This document shows positions 41,772 to 50,341 of a stretch of DNA of 64,000 nucleotides, piece after piece. The stretch comes from Acidovorax carolinensis. Lineage in GTDB: Bacteria; Pseudomonadota; Gammaproteobacteria; Burkholderiales; Burkholderiaceae_C. The stretch's first letter is position 1. Each line of letters begins with the position of its first letter. Location: contig NZ_CP021361.1 of NCBI RefSeq assembly GCF_002157145.1, positions 62,001-126,000 of the forward strand, written 5' to 3'. Below the pieces are notes generated by a model. The model did no database searches. It had not been told where the DNA came from and saw only the letters and a program-made list of their open reading frames with translations. Made by a program: the position numbers and the translations under genes.

Positions 41772-42980
41772 CTACATCAGCGCCGCTTCCATGCCGGCGC
41801 CACGCAACGCCTCCAGCACCTGGGCCACATGGGACTGGCCGCGGGTCTGCAGCACCAGTTCGATCTCCACGTTTTGCGCCGCCAGCATGGTGAAGGCGCG
41901 CTGGTGGTGCACCTCTTCGATGTTGGCGCCCGCATCGGCCACGGTGGCGGTGATGCGCGCCAGCACACCCGGTATATCGCGCGCACTGACCTTGATGCGC
42001 GCCAGCCTCCCCGAGCGCACCATGCCGCGCTCAATGATGGCGGCCAGCAGCAGCGGGTCGATGTTGCCGCCGCACAGCACCAGCCCCACTTTCTTGCCGG
42101 CAAAGCGCTCGGGGTAGCGCAGCAGCGCGGCAAGGCCTGCAGCGCCCGCGCCTTCGACCAGGGTTTTTTCGATCTCCAGCAGCATCAGCACGGCCTGCTC
42201 GATGTCGCCCTCGTCCACCAGCACCAGGTCGTCCACCAGGCGCTTGACGACTTCCTGCGTCAGGGTGCCGGGCGTGCCCACGGCAATGCCCTCGGCGATG
42301 GTTGATGTGCCCTGCGGGTGGTGCGTGCCCTTGATGGCGTTCACCATGGCCGGAAAGCGCGCGGTCTGCACGCCAATGACCTCGATGTCCGGGCGCAGCG
42401 CCTTGGCCGCCGTGGCCACGCCGGCAATCAGCCCGCCGCCGCCCACGGCGATGACCAGGGTGTCCAGGTCGGGCACGGCCTGCAGAATCTCTAGAGCGAG
42501 CGTGCCTTGGCCGGCGGCCACGGCCTCGTCATCGTAGGGGTGGACGAACACCAGCCCTTCGGTGTCGGCGAGATGGTAGGCATGGGCGCGCGCTTCCTCC
42601 AGCGTGTCGCCGTGCAGCACCACCTCGGCGCCAAAGCCGCGCGTGCGCTCCACCTTCACGCCGGGCGTGAAGCGCGGCATGACAATGACCGCGCGCAGGC
42701 CCAGGCGCTGCGCGTGGTAGGCCACGCCCTGTGCATGGTTGCCGGCGCTCATGGCCACCACGCCCCGGGCGCGCTCGGCCGGCGTGAGCAGCGTGAGCTT
42801 GTTGCAGGCACCGCGCTCCTTGAACGAGGCGGTGAACTGCAGGTTCTCGAACTTCAGGAAAACCTGGGCGCCAACGATGTCCGACAGCGTGCGCGATTCG
42901 ACGCACGGCGTGTCGAGCACCTGGCCCTGCAGCCGGGTGGCTGCGTCGCGAATGTCTTGAATGGAAAGCATGGCCGACAT
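41772..42980 (-). CDS. ilvA: Threonine ammonia-lyase (threonine dehydratase)
   Basis: A 402-residue PLP enzyme that deaminates threonine to 2-oxobutanoate, the entry to isoleucine. The PLP lysine is Lys54 in TASFKERGACNKL, and the glycine-rich phosphate loop is VGGGGLIAGVA. A single C-terminal ACT-like domain (about 325-402, KVSARDIPGVLARITATV) suggests regulation. It is shorter than E. coli IlvA (two regulatory repeats) and closer in length to the short TdcB-with-ACT type. The start could instead be at 42971. Confidence 0.93.
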   Translation of the reverse strand: MSAMLSIQDIRDAATRLQGQVLDTPCVESRTLSDIVGAQVFLKFENLQFTASFKERGACNKLTLLTPAERARGVVAMSAGNHAQGVAYHAQRLGLRAVIVMPRFTPGVKVERTRGFGAEVVLHGDTLEEARAHAYHLADTEGLVFVHPYDDEAVAAGQGTLALEILQAVPDLDTLVIAVGGGGLIAGVATAAKALRPDIEVIGVQTARFPAMVNAIKGTHHPQGTSTIAEGIAVGTPGTLTQEVVKRLVDDLVLVDEGDIEQAVLMLLEIEKTLVEGAGAAGLAALLRYPERFAGKKVGLVLCGGNIDPLLLAAIIERGMVRSGRLARIKVSARDIPGVLARITATVADAGANIEEVHHQRAFTMLAAQNVEIELVLQTRGQSHVAQVLEALRGAGMEAALM

Positions 42981-43017
42981 TGTGGGGGCAGCAGCGCGCC
43001 GTGTTGTGAAACTACGT

Positions 43018-43072
43018 TATTGATAGCTGCTTGCGCTTATGAATAAAACGTTTGAGCCCGATTTGACTCAAA
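43018..43072 (+). repeat. AGCGCTT-core repeat after the AidB-like gene
   Basis: TTGATAGCTGCTTGCGCTTA followed by a degenerate right side (AAAACGTTTGAGCC, then GATTTGACTC). The right AGCGCT arm has been lost by mutation. Confidence 0.6.
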
Positions 43073-43130
43073 GTTCTCCAGGCGGACAGGTTCCGACATC
43101 GCATCCGGCGCCCCGGCGCATCGTCGGCGA

Positions 43131-44813
43131 TCAACCGGGAAAGGCGCGTGCCAGCACCGCTGCCACGTCGATCGCCCGCGTGTCGATGGTCCCCACCACC
43201 CGGCCCGCTGATGCGCTGCCCAGCCGCGTGGCAATAAAGCCATCGGCCACCGCCGCCGGCGCATGGCGGCGCAGCAGGCACGCCTGGGCCACCAGCACCA
43301 GGCGCTGCACCAGCACGCGGCCCAGGGCTTCCAGCGCCTCGGGGGGCTTGGTGGCCAGCAGGCCGCGCAATACCTGCAGCTCGGCCAGCAACAGCGGCTC
43401 GCCGGCAGCGGTGTCCGCCAGTTCCGCCAGCAAGGCCATGGCGGCCTCGGGCTCGCGGCCAATGGCGCGCAGCACATCCAGGCACATCACGTTGCCCGAG
43501 CCCTCCCAGATGGAGTTGACCGGTGCCTCGCGAAACAGCCTGGCCATCGCGCTGCTGTCCACATAGCCGTTGCCGCCAAACACTTCCATGGCCTCGCCGG
43601 TCAGCTCCACTGCGCGCTTGCAGACCCAGAACTTGGCGGCGGGCGTCATCACGCGCTTCCACGCGCGCTGTGCGGGGTCGCTCGCTCCCTCGCTTTCATG
43701 CTCGTAGGCCTGCGCCAGCCGCATGGCCAGCACCAGCGCGGCCTCGCTTTCCAGGGCCAGATCGGCCAGCACCGCGCGCATCAGTGGCTGCTCGGCCAGA
43801 CGTTTGCCAAACGCCTGGCGCTGTCGTGCATAGGCCAGGGCCTGCACCGTGGCCTGGCGCAGGATGGCGGCGCTGCCCAGTACGCAGTTGAGCCGGGTGG
43901 TGGTGGCCATCTCGATGATGGTGGGAATGCCGCGCCCTTCCTCGCCCATCAGGATGCCCCATGCGTCCGCAAACTCGACCTCGCTGCTCGCATTGCTGCG
44001 GTTGCCCACCTTGTCTTTGAGGCGCTGCACGTTCACCGCGTTCTTGCTGCCATCGGGCCGCCAGCGCGGCACAAAAAAGCAGGCGTGGCCGCCCTCGGCC
44101 GTGCGCGCCACCACCAGGTGCGCGTCGCACATCGGCGCCGAGAAAAACCACTTGTGGCCGCGCAGCAGATATTCGCCCCCGCGCCCGCCCGCGCCTGTAC
44201 CTGAGCGCAACGGCGTGGCCAGCGTGGAATTGGCGCGCACGTCCGAGCCGCCCTGCTTTTCGGTCATGCCCATGCCCAGCCAGATCGAGCGCTTTTGCGC
44301 CAGCGGCACATCGCGCGCGTCGTAGTCGTTGCTGAACAGCTGTGCCTGCAGCTGCGCCCACAGCGCGGGCTCCTTTTGCAGCACCGGAATGCTGGCCGTG
44401 GTCATGGTGGCCGGGCACAGCGTGCCCTGCTCGACCTGGCCATGCAGGTAAAAGCCCGCGGCCCACGCCGTCCACCGGCCCGCGCGCTGGTTTAGAAACG
44501 GCTGCGCGACCAGGCCCTGCGCGCGGTACAACGCCATCAGCGCGTGCCAGCTGGGGTGAAACTCCACCGTGTCGGTGCGGCGGCCCCGCGCATCAAAGCT
44601 GTGCAATGTGGGGGTGTGGCGATTGGCTTGTTCGGCCAGGCGCCAGGTGTCCTGCGCGCCCAGCTGCTGGCCGTAGGCCGCCAGCTGCGGCTGCGCCCAG
44701 AGCGCGCCCGCGCGCTCCAGCGCTTCACCCAGCGCTGCGTCGGTGGTGAGCAGGTTGAAATCGGCCAGCTCGTCGAACTGGTTGAAAACCTCGTGCGTGG
44801 TCCAGGCGGTCAT
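43131..44813 (-). CDS. AidB-like acyl-CoA dehydrogenase family protein
   Basis: A 560-residue flavoprotein. The N-terminus (TTHEVFNQFDELADFNLL) and GTLCPATMTTASIPVLQ segment match E. coli AidB, which protects DNA during alkylation stress. The middle domain signature is MTEKQGGSDVRANSTLA, and the C-terminal segment VNSIWEGSGNVMCLDVLRA keeps the glutamate at the ACD base position. The ATG at 44813 is 42 codons inside a longer frame. Whether it acts on acyl-CoAs or in DNA protection is not clear from sequence; AidB itself has weak dehydrogenase activity. Confidence 0.9.
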   Translation of the reverse strand: MTAWTTHEVFNQFDELADFNLLTTDAALGEALERAGALWAQPQLAAYGQQLGAQDTWRLAEQANRHTPTLHSFDARGRRTDTVEFHPSWHALMALYRAQGLVAQPFLNQRAGRWTAWAAGFYLHGQVEQGTLCPATMTTASIPVLQKEPALWAQLQAQLFSNDYDARDVPLAQKRSIWLGMGMTEKQGGSDVRANSTLATPLRSGTGAGGRGGEYLLRGHKWFFSAPMCDAHLVVARTAEGGHACFFVPRWRPDGSKNAVNVQRLKDKVGNRSNASSEVEFADAWGILMGEEGRGIPTIIEMATTTRLNCVLGSAAILRQATVQALAYARQRQAFGKRLAEQPLMRAVLADLALESEAALVLAMRLAQAYEHESEGASDPAQRAWKRVMTPAAKFWVCKRAVELTGEAMEVFGGNGYVDSSAMARLFREAPVNSIWEGSGNVMCLDVLRAIGREPEAAMALLAELADTAAGEPLLLAELQVLRGLLATKPPEALEALGRVLVQRLVLVAQACLLRRHAPAAVADGFIATRLGSASAGRVVGTIDTRAIDVAAVLARAFPG

Positions 44814-44937
44814 GGTGTTGGCCTCTTCGTGCGTGATCGGGCTTCGGGCAGCTGCCATGATGTCCGGGAAAAATTGGTTGCACAAGCTGCGCGGGGTTGC
44901 GCAGGCCCATTCGGCCGAGCGGCCCCGGTTTGATGGC

Positions 44938-44990
44938 AAAAATGGCCGCTAGCGCTTGTGCAGAAAGCGCTGATAGCTCACGTTTTGATA
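44938..44990 (-). repeat. AGCGCTT-core repeat between two minus-strand genes
   Basis: GCTAGCGCTTGTGCAGAAAG followed by CGCTGATAGCTCACG. The two arms AGCGCTT and AAGCGCT are intact. Confidence 0.65.
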
Positions 44991-45018
44991 GTGACTCTGA
45001 CGGGCCCCGCCACGGCCC

Positions 45019-45674
45019 TCAGCGCAGCACCCTGCAGTTGCCGAACTCGCAGCGGATCGCCAGCGCATCGCCGTTGGCGCAGGCCACGCTGTAGGTCTCG
45101 AACCCCGGCCCCTTGGCTGCCAGCGAGGCCATGGGCTGTTCGCTGCACGACTGGCTGCGCGCCAGGCGTTCGGCGCTGAAGGCATCGGTGCCGATCGGGC
45201 GGGGCGCTGCCGGCGTTGCGGTGGGCGCAGGGCGCCATGGCACCGGCCGGGGCATGGCCGCCACCGGGCCGTGGCCCGGGCCGCCATGCAGGCAGCCTCG
45301 GTGCGCTGGCGCCGCTCCAGTGCCTGCAGCCCCTGCGTGGCACCCAGTACGCCACCCACGGCGGCCCAGTCGCGCACCGTGTCGTGCCCGTAGCCCAGGC
45401 CCCACACCAGCGCAGCCGTCACCAGCGCACCCTGCACCAGGCCGTCCAGCGTCTCGGCCACCACACCCACCTGGGCCGCGTTCTGGCGGCAAGTGGCCAG
45501 ATCGGCGCTGTAGCGAGCGCTGGCACTGTCGTCGGGCGCCAGTTGCGCCGCCAGGTTCGGGCTTTGCGTGGCGCAGCCTGCGAGCACGGCCAGGGCGATC
45601 AGCCCGGCACACAGCCGCGGCGGTAGCACTGGCAGGGCGTGCCTGCCGCCACGTTGTCGTGGGCCGCGGTCCAT
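45019..45674 (-). pseudogene. Frameshifted Gly-zipper-like lipoprotein gene
   Basis: The first part (about 130 residues from the ATG at 45674) has a signal peptide with lipobox AVLAGCAT and a segment VWGLGYGHDTVRDWAAVGGVLGAT like Gly-zipper outer-membrane lipoproteins. Sense coding then continues in another frame to the stop at 45019 (GTDAFSAERLARSQ, GFETYSVACANGDALAIRCE). The switch lies near 45260-45290, in a run-rich GC segment, and needs one base added. It may be a sequencing error rather than a real pseudogene. Confidence 0.7.
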
Positions 45675-46036
45675 CACGCCGGCGCTGGCGGCCGTGGTGC
45701 GGGGCGGTGCGTGGTGGTCATGTCGGGTTTGAACGCGAGGACGGCGCGGTGGGCAGGCATATCGCGAGGTCGTCTTCAGGAGGACGAATGTAGCAGCGCC
45801 AACCGCCCTCAGCCGGTTGGTGATATGTGGTGGGGAAAAGTGCTCCCAATGCATAGACGATAAGCATTAAAAGCTCATGTTTCAGTAGCGGCATGCGCAA
45901 GCCGTGTTGTTGGTTGCGGAACGCCGGCCAGCCGAAACTCTTTGTCGCACAACCAGCTGCTGTGGTTCGCCCACGGTGGACAAGGTACTTGCCGCGAAGC
46001 AATGCAGCGATCACACGGTCCATGTAAACGTCGGAA

Positions 46037-46067
46037 AATTTTACAAATTTGCAGTTTGTGAAAAATT
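46037..46067. promoter_or_regulatory. Imperfect dyad upstream of a sigma-54-like promoter
   Basis: AATTTTACAAA, a 7-base centre, and TTTGTGAAAAATT. It lies 29 bases upstream of the -24 element and could bind an enhancer-binding protein such as PrsR. Confidence 0.4.
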
Positions 46068-46095
46068 CATTCAATGAAATCAACAACATACGCGA

Positions 46096-46112
46096 TTGGC
46101 ACAGAAACTGCA
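46096..46112 (+). promoter_or_regulatory. Sigma-54 (RpoN) promoter
   Basis: TTGGCACAGAAACTGCA has GG (46098-46099) and GC (46110-46111) with exactly 10 bases between, matching TGGCACG-N4-TTGC at all but two positions. A transcript start near 46123 would leave a leader of about 27 bases before the PEP-CTERM gene. Confidence 0.75.
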
Positions 46113-46149
46113 GTGATCCGGATACGCATTCATCCCACGAGATATCAAT

Positions 46150-46896
46150 ATGAAACGCTTTCTTGCTGCCACGTTCGCGACCTTCTCCTGTCTGACGGCC
46201 TTCGCAGGTGCGATCACGCTGACCGGCACGGTGCGTGACTTCAATTCGGATGGTGTGAACTTCGAGGGTTCCCTCACTTCGGGCTCCGGTTACGTCGGTT
46301 CCACCCTGAGCGGCGCATCACCCACCCTGACAGCCCTGGGCAGCAGCGTCATCAGCAACAGCGGCGCGGGTGCATTCAGCAATTGGTACACCAACACTGC
46401 CAACAGCACATCTCATTCCATCACGCTGAACGAGACGTTTGCTGGTAGCGGCGTTTATCAGTACACGAACAACAACTTTTTCCCCATCGATGGCGCCCTG
46501 CTTGGCAACCAAGGCAGGGCACACAACTACCACTTCACCTACGCCATTGCATCGACCTTCAGCTACATCCAGGGTGCTGGTCAGACTTTTTCGTTCACTG
46601 GCGACGACGATGTGTGGGTGTATTTCGACAAGCAACTCGGAATCGATCTTGGCGGAGTGCATGGCGCTCAAAGTCAAACCGTGAACTTAGATACGCTGAT
46701 GGCCGGCAAGGCCACCGGCGACTACAGCTTCGATTTCTTTTTCGCGGAGCGGCACACCACCCAGTCCAATTTGCTGATCACGACATCGCTGGTTTTGAGA
46801 GACCCACCCAACGCAGTGCCCGAGCCAGGCTCCATCGCCTTGATCGGCCTTTCACTGGTTGGCCTGGCTGTCGCCCGCCGCCGCAAATCGGCCTGA
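46150..46896 (+). CDS. PEP-CTERM protein with fibro-slime domain
   Basis: A 248-residue exported protein. It has a signal peptide (1-19), a central beta-rich domain with FTGDDDVWVYFDKQLGIDLG, the hallmark of the fibro-slime domain, and a C-terminal sorting signal made of VPEPGS, a hydrophobic helix and an RRRKS tail. Exosortase would recognise the PEP motif and process or anchor the protein, usually together with exopolysaccharide production. No exosortase gene is in the window. It is preceded by a sigma-54-like promoter and followed by a terminator. Confidence 0.93.
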   Translation: MKRFLAATFATFSCLTAFAGAITLTGTVRDFNSDGVNFEGSLTSGSGYVGSTLSGASPTLTALGSSVISNSGAGAFSNWYTNTANSTSHSITLNETFAGSGVYQYTNNNFFPIDGALLGNQGRAHNYHFTYAIASTFSYIQGAGQTFSFTGDDDVWVYFDKQLGIDLGGVHGAQSQTVNLDTLMAGKATGDYSFDFFFAERHTTQSNLLITTSLVLRDPPNAVPEPGSIALIGLSLVGLAVARRRKSA

Positions 46897-46915
46897 TTTG
46901 CTGAACATCAGCGGA

Positions 46916-46937
46916 GGCGCCTCCGGGCGCCGTTTTT
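46916..46937 (+). terminator. Intrinsic terminator of the PEP-CTERM gene
   Basis: GGCGCC-TCCG-GGCGCC followed by G and five T, 20 bases after the stop. Confidence 0.8.
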
Positions 46938-47030
46938 GTTGGTGCGGATGGCGATGGATGCGCCACTCGGAACGATTGCTGTACGCAGCGGCCCGCCGCC
47001 CGGCCCGCTGCTGTGTTCAGACCCGCATGC

Positions 47031-49007
47031 TCACTGCCCGCACACCCGCAGCACCTCGGCGCCATACGCCTCCAGCTTCTTCGCCCCCATGCCGCTGATG
47101 CCCTGCAGGTCCTCCAGCGTGCCGGGGTTGCGTTCGGCAATCGCCGCCAGGGTGGCGTCGTGAAAGATCACATACGCCGGCAGGTTGTGCTCGCGCGCCA
47201 CCTCGGCGCGCCAGGCCTTGAGGTTGATGAAGCGCACCTGCGCATCGGGGCCCAGGTTGGCGGCGGCGGCCGGGGGGCGCTGCCGGTTCCCTTGCGTGAT
47301 CGCGTGCGTTTGGCCGGGCCGAGGACACCGATTCGCGCAGCTGCACCGGCACCTCGCCCTTGAGCACGGCGCGCGAGCCTTCGGTGAGGCACAGGGTGTC
47401 AAAGCTGTGGCCGCTGTCCAGCATCACCTTCTGCAGGCCCAGGGCGCCGGTGGCGATCAGCTGGCGCAGCACGCCGCGCAGCTGGGGCTCGGTCAGGTCG
47501 GCGCCAATGCCGAAGGTGGAGATCTTTTCGTGCCCGAACTGCGCGACCTTCTCCGTCTTCTTGCCGCGCAACACATCCATGATGTGCCCGGTGCCAAAGC
47601 TGATGCCGCTGGCCTGGTTCACGCGGTAGATGGTGGACAGCAGCTTGCGCGCAGCGTCGGTCGCATCCCACACGGCGGGCGGGTTCAGGCAGTTGTCGCA
47701 GTTGCCACATGTGACCCCCACGCTCGGCACTTCGTGTGCTCGCTGCCCCCCGAGGGGGCCTTGCCCGCCTTGGGGCGGCCCGGCGGCGGGCAGTTTGGCG
47801 CCGTACGTTTCGCCAAAGTAGGCCAGCAGCCGCACGCGGCGGCAGTCGGTGGCCTCGGCCAGGGCCAGCAGCGCATCAAGCTTGCCGCGCAGCGCCTGCT
47901 TGAACTCCTCGCCCGCCGGGCTCTCGTCGATCATGCGGCGCTGGTTGACCACATCGTTCAGGCCATAGGCCATCCAGGCGTCGGCGTTCAGCCCATCGCG
48001 GCCCGCGCGGCCGGTTTCCTGGTAGTAGCCCTCGATGTTCTTGGGCATGTCCACATGCGCCACAAAGCGCACATCGGGCTTGTCGATGCCCATGCCAAAC
48101 GCGATGGTGGCCACCATCACGATGCCTTCCTCGCGCAGGAAGCGGTCCTGGTTCCTCTGGCGCACCTTGGTGTCCAGCCCCGCGTGGTAGGGCAGGGCGG
48201 TGATGCCCGCATCGCACAAGGTGTTGGCCAGTTCTTCCACCCGCTTGCGTGACTGGCAATACACCACGCCAGCTTCGCCTGCGTGCTCGCGTTCGATGAA
48301 GCGCAGCAGCTGGGTGGTGGCGTCCTTCTTTTCCACAATCGTGTAGCGGATGTTGGGCCGGTCAAAGCTGCTGATGAACAACCGCGCGTCTTCGAGCTGC
48401 AGCCGCTCGATGATGTCGGCCCGCGTGAGGTCGTCGGCCGTGGCCGTGAGCGCAATGCGCGGCACGCCCGCATAGCGCTCGTGCAGCACCGTGAGCGCGC
48501 GGTACTCGGGGCGAAAGTCGTGGCCCCACTGGCTCACGCAGTGCGCCTCGTCAATGGCAAACAGCGAGAGGTGCCCGCCCTGGTACAGGCTGTCGAGCAG
48601 GCCCAGGAAACGTGGTGTGTTCAGCCGCTCGGGCGCGGCATACAGCAGCGTGATGTCGCCGGTTTGCAGGCGCAGCTCCACGTCCTGCGCCTCGTCAAAA
48701 CTCAGCGTGGAGTTGAGGAACGCCGCGTCCACCCCCGCCTCGTGCAGCGCGCCCACCTGGTCGTGCATCAGCGCAATCAGCGGCGAGACGACGATGGTCA
48801 CCCCGCGCCCCTGCTGCTGGCGCACGATGGCGGGCACCTGGTAGCACAGCGATTTGCCGCCGCCCGTGGGCATGAGCACCAGCGCATCGCCGCCGGCGAT
48901 CACATGCTCGACGATGTCCTGCTGGGGCCCCGAAACTGTTCGTAGCCAAAGACGTCGTGCAGGACGGTGTGGGCAGGGGTCGGTGCGGTGGCGAGGCGAG
49001 AAGACAA
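47031..49007 (-). pseudogene. recQ: ATP-dependent DNA helicase RecQ, two frameshifts
   Basis: RecQ unwinds DNA in recombination and repair. The helicase core is intact: Walker [13 protein letters not shown] in [26 protein letters not shown] and GRAGRDG. The start is probably the TTG at 49007, followed by [15 protein letters not shown]; one base is missing in the GGGGCCCC run near 48924-48931. A second shift at the six-G run 47272-47277 separates the RQC region from the HRDC domain, which is complete in the next frame down to the stop at 47031. A GC-rich repeat is captured just before the zinc cysteines CGNCDNC. Sequencing errors could explain both shifts. Confidence 0.88.
47714..47790. repeat. 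GC-rich dispersed repeat captured inside recQ
   Basis: ACCCCCACGCTCGGC, TCGCTGCCCCCCGAGGGGGC and TTGGGGCGGCCCGGCGG are hallmarks of a GC-rich repeat. It is read in frame as about 25 Gly/Pro-rich residues ([18 protein letters not shown] and on) between YFGE and CGNC, where RecQ proteins normally have only a few residues. Confidence 0.7.
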
Positions 49008-49018
49008 GCGGATACTCT

Positions 49019-49070
49019 GAAATTGATAGCTGATGGCGCTTATCTATAAAGCGCTAGAGGCCAATTTGAC
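49019..49070 (-). repeat. AGCGCTT-core repeat upstream of recQ
   Basis: TTGATAGCTGATGGCGCTTA, a short centre, and AAAGCGCTAGAGGCCAATTT. It is one of the best conserved copies and lies 12 bases from the probable recQ start. Confidence 0.7.
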
Positions 49071-49212
49071 CCATATTTTCGCGGCGGGCTTGCCAGCGGG
49101 CGAAGGGGCTTATTGTGCGCCGGGTGTCGCACTGCGCAGGAGCGGCGGCATGGGGCGCCACGCCAGAGTCCGCCCCTGCTGGCGCGCCAGCTGCCGCCGG
49201 GGCTGATCGGGA

Positions 49213-49245
49213 CAAAAAAAGACCGGCTCCGCAGAGCCGGTCTTT
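49213..49245 (-). terminator. Intrinsic terminator of the RNA-binding protein gene
   Basis: AAAGACCGGCTC and GAGCCGGTCTTT form a 12-base stem with a CGCA loop; seven T follow on the minus strand. Confidence 0.92.
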
Positions 49246-49263
49246 CGCAGGAAGTGGCTGGCT

Positions 49264-49614
49264 TCAGTAACGGCCGCCGCCGTAGCCACCCGTGCCGTAG
49301 CCAACGTCCGAGCGCTTGCCCGCGGTGTAGCCGGTAGCGCTGTAGCCACCCGAGTCGCTGCGCTCTTCGCGCGGGCGGGCCAGGTTCACGACGATCGAGC
49401 GGCCATCGACAGACATGCCGTGCAGCGCGCTGATGGCGGCTTGCGCAACTTCGACGTTCGCCATTTCCACAAAGCCGAAGCCTTTGGAGCGCCCGGTTTC
49501 GCGGTCCATCATGACCTTGGCCGACGAGACGCCGCCAAACTCGGCAAAGTTGCTTTCCAGGGTGGAGTCGGTCACGGAGTAGGGCAGGTTGCCCACGTAG
49601 ATTTTGGTACTCAT
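49264..49614 (-). CDS. RRM-domain RNA-binding protein, glycine-rich tail
   Basis: A 116-residue protein with one RNA-recognition motif: RNP2 IYVGNL at residues 5-10 and RNP1 KGFGFVEM at 44-51. A Gly/Tyr-rich tail (YGTGGYGGGRY) follows, as in cold-induced cyanobacterial and proteobacterial Rbp proteins that bind single-stranded RNA. The ATG at 49614 gives MSTKIYVGNL, the usual N-terminus. The leader before it is long (127 bases to the next gene), which may hold thermosensitive structure. Confidence 0.94.
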   Translation of the reverse strand: MSTKIYVGNLPYSVTDSTLESNFAEFGGVSSAKVMMDRETGRSKGFGFVEMANVEVAQAAISALHGMSVDGRSIVVNLARPREERSDSGGYSATGYTAGKRSDVGYGTGGYGGGRY

Positions 49615-49741
49615 GGAAGAGCCTTTCTGAAGAGTGGTGTGCAACGAATGGCGCACCGTTGGGGTTGGGGCGTGCGGATCGGGAGCCCGCAGCACGGAGG
49701 AAGGGTTGACTGGAATGGACCTGGGGTGAGCAGACCATCCA

Positions 49742-49951
49742 TCAGCAGGTGGGCGGGTGCGCCATGCTCGTTTGCAGCCAGCCCTGGGTGACTGCAAAGA
49801 GCCGGGCGGCCTCGCGCGAGGCGAACGCTTTGTCAAAACGGAATACGCGGCAGTAGCTGCCGTTGCCCTGGGAGCGTTGGACCGAGAAGGAGGCGCGAAA
49901 GCGGCCGCAGTCGGTCGGGTGTGTCGCGGGCGAAACGACGTACTTGCCCAT
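49742..49951 (-). CDS. Small hypothetical protein
   Basis: A 69-residue protein (MGKYVVSPATHPTDCGRF onward) with the pattern RASFSVQRSQGNGSYCRVFRFDKAF and an alpha-helical end. Its layout resembles small proteins that accompany RNA-binding or cold-shock genes in this group, but it is not a family I can name. The start could be the TTG at 49981. It lies 127 bases upstream of the RNA-binding protein gene on the same strand. Confidence 0.55.
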   Translation of the reverse strand: MGKYVVSPATHPTDCGRFRASFSVQRSQGNGSYCRVFRFDKAFASREAARLFAVTQGWLQTSMAHPPTC

Positions 49952-50341
49952 GGAAATGGCGGTCTTGGAAATCGGGGTCAATCAGGATCGCAGGCTTGGA
50001 AATCGACCTGCGTGAGCATCGAGGGACGCGGTGGGCTGCAGCTCTACAGACCCACTGGGCGACAACGGTCGCAAATGGCGGCCTGCATTTGGGGGCGGCT
50101 TGCCGCCTCTGAGCAGGCGTTGCGGTGACGGCCTTGTCAGGGGACGTGACTGCAACAGAAGTCAGTATATCGCAATGCGTATGTGGAATTTAATTAATAT
50201 TCTTTGTGGTTTTAAAAGAACGTCGCGCCGGGGTACACCGTGCGTCCTTTAGCCGCCATGCCTCGCGGTTCTGGCGCGCTCCGCTTGCCGCAGAGATCCG
50301 CAAACGGCGCCGGAGGGCCCGGCTTCCTACAATAGCGGGCT
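49952..50341. other. 390-base non-coding stretch before the methionine synthase module
   Basis: No supported gene is seen. An AT-rich island near 50158-50222 (with TTTAATTAATATT) stands out against the GC-rich surroundings. A TACAAT box at 50328-50333 lies 8 bases before the next start codon. No cobalamin riboswitch was recognised. Confidence 0.5.

Larger units (their letters stand above)
45675..46149. other. 475-base non-coding stretch upstream of the PEP-CTERM gene
   Basis: No supported gene. Its right part is AT-rich and contains a dyad (46037-46067) and a sigma-54-like promoter (46096-46112). Its left part holds the region upstream of the lipoprotein gene. Confidence 0.65.

Noticed and set aside
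45718..46089. Open frame of 123 codons upstream of the PEP-CTERM gene
   Set aside because: No similarity, no ribosome site, composition unlike neighbouring genes, and it crosses the likely enhancer region of the sigma-54 promoter.
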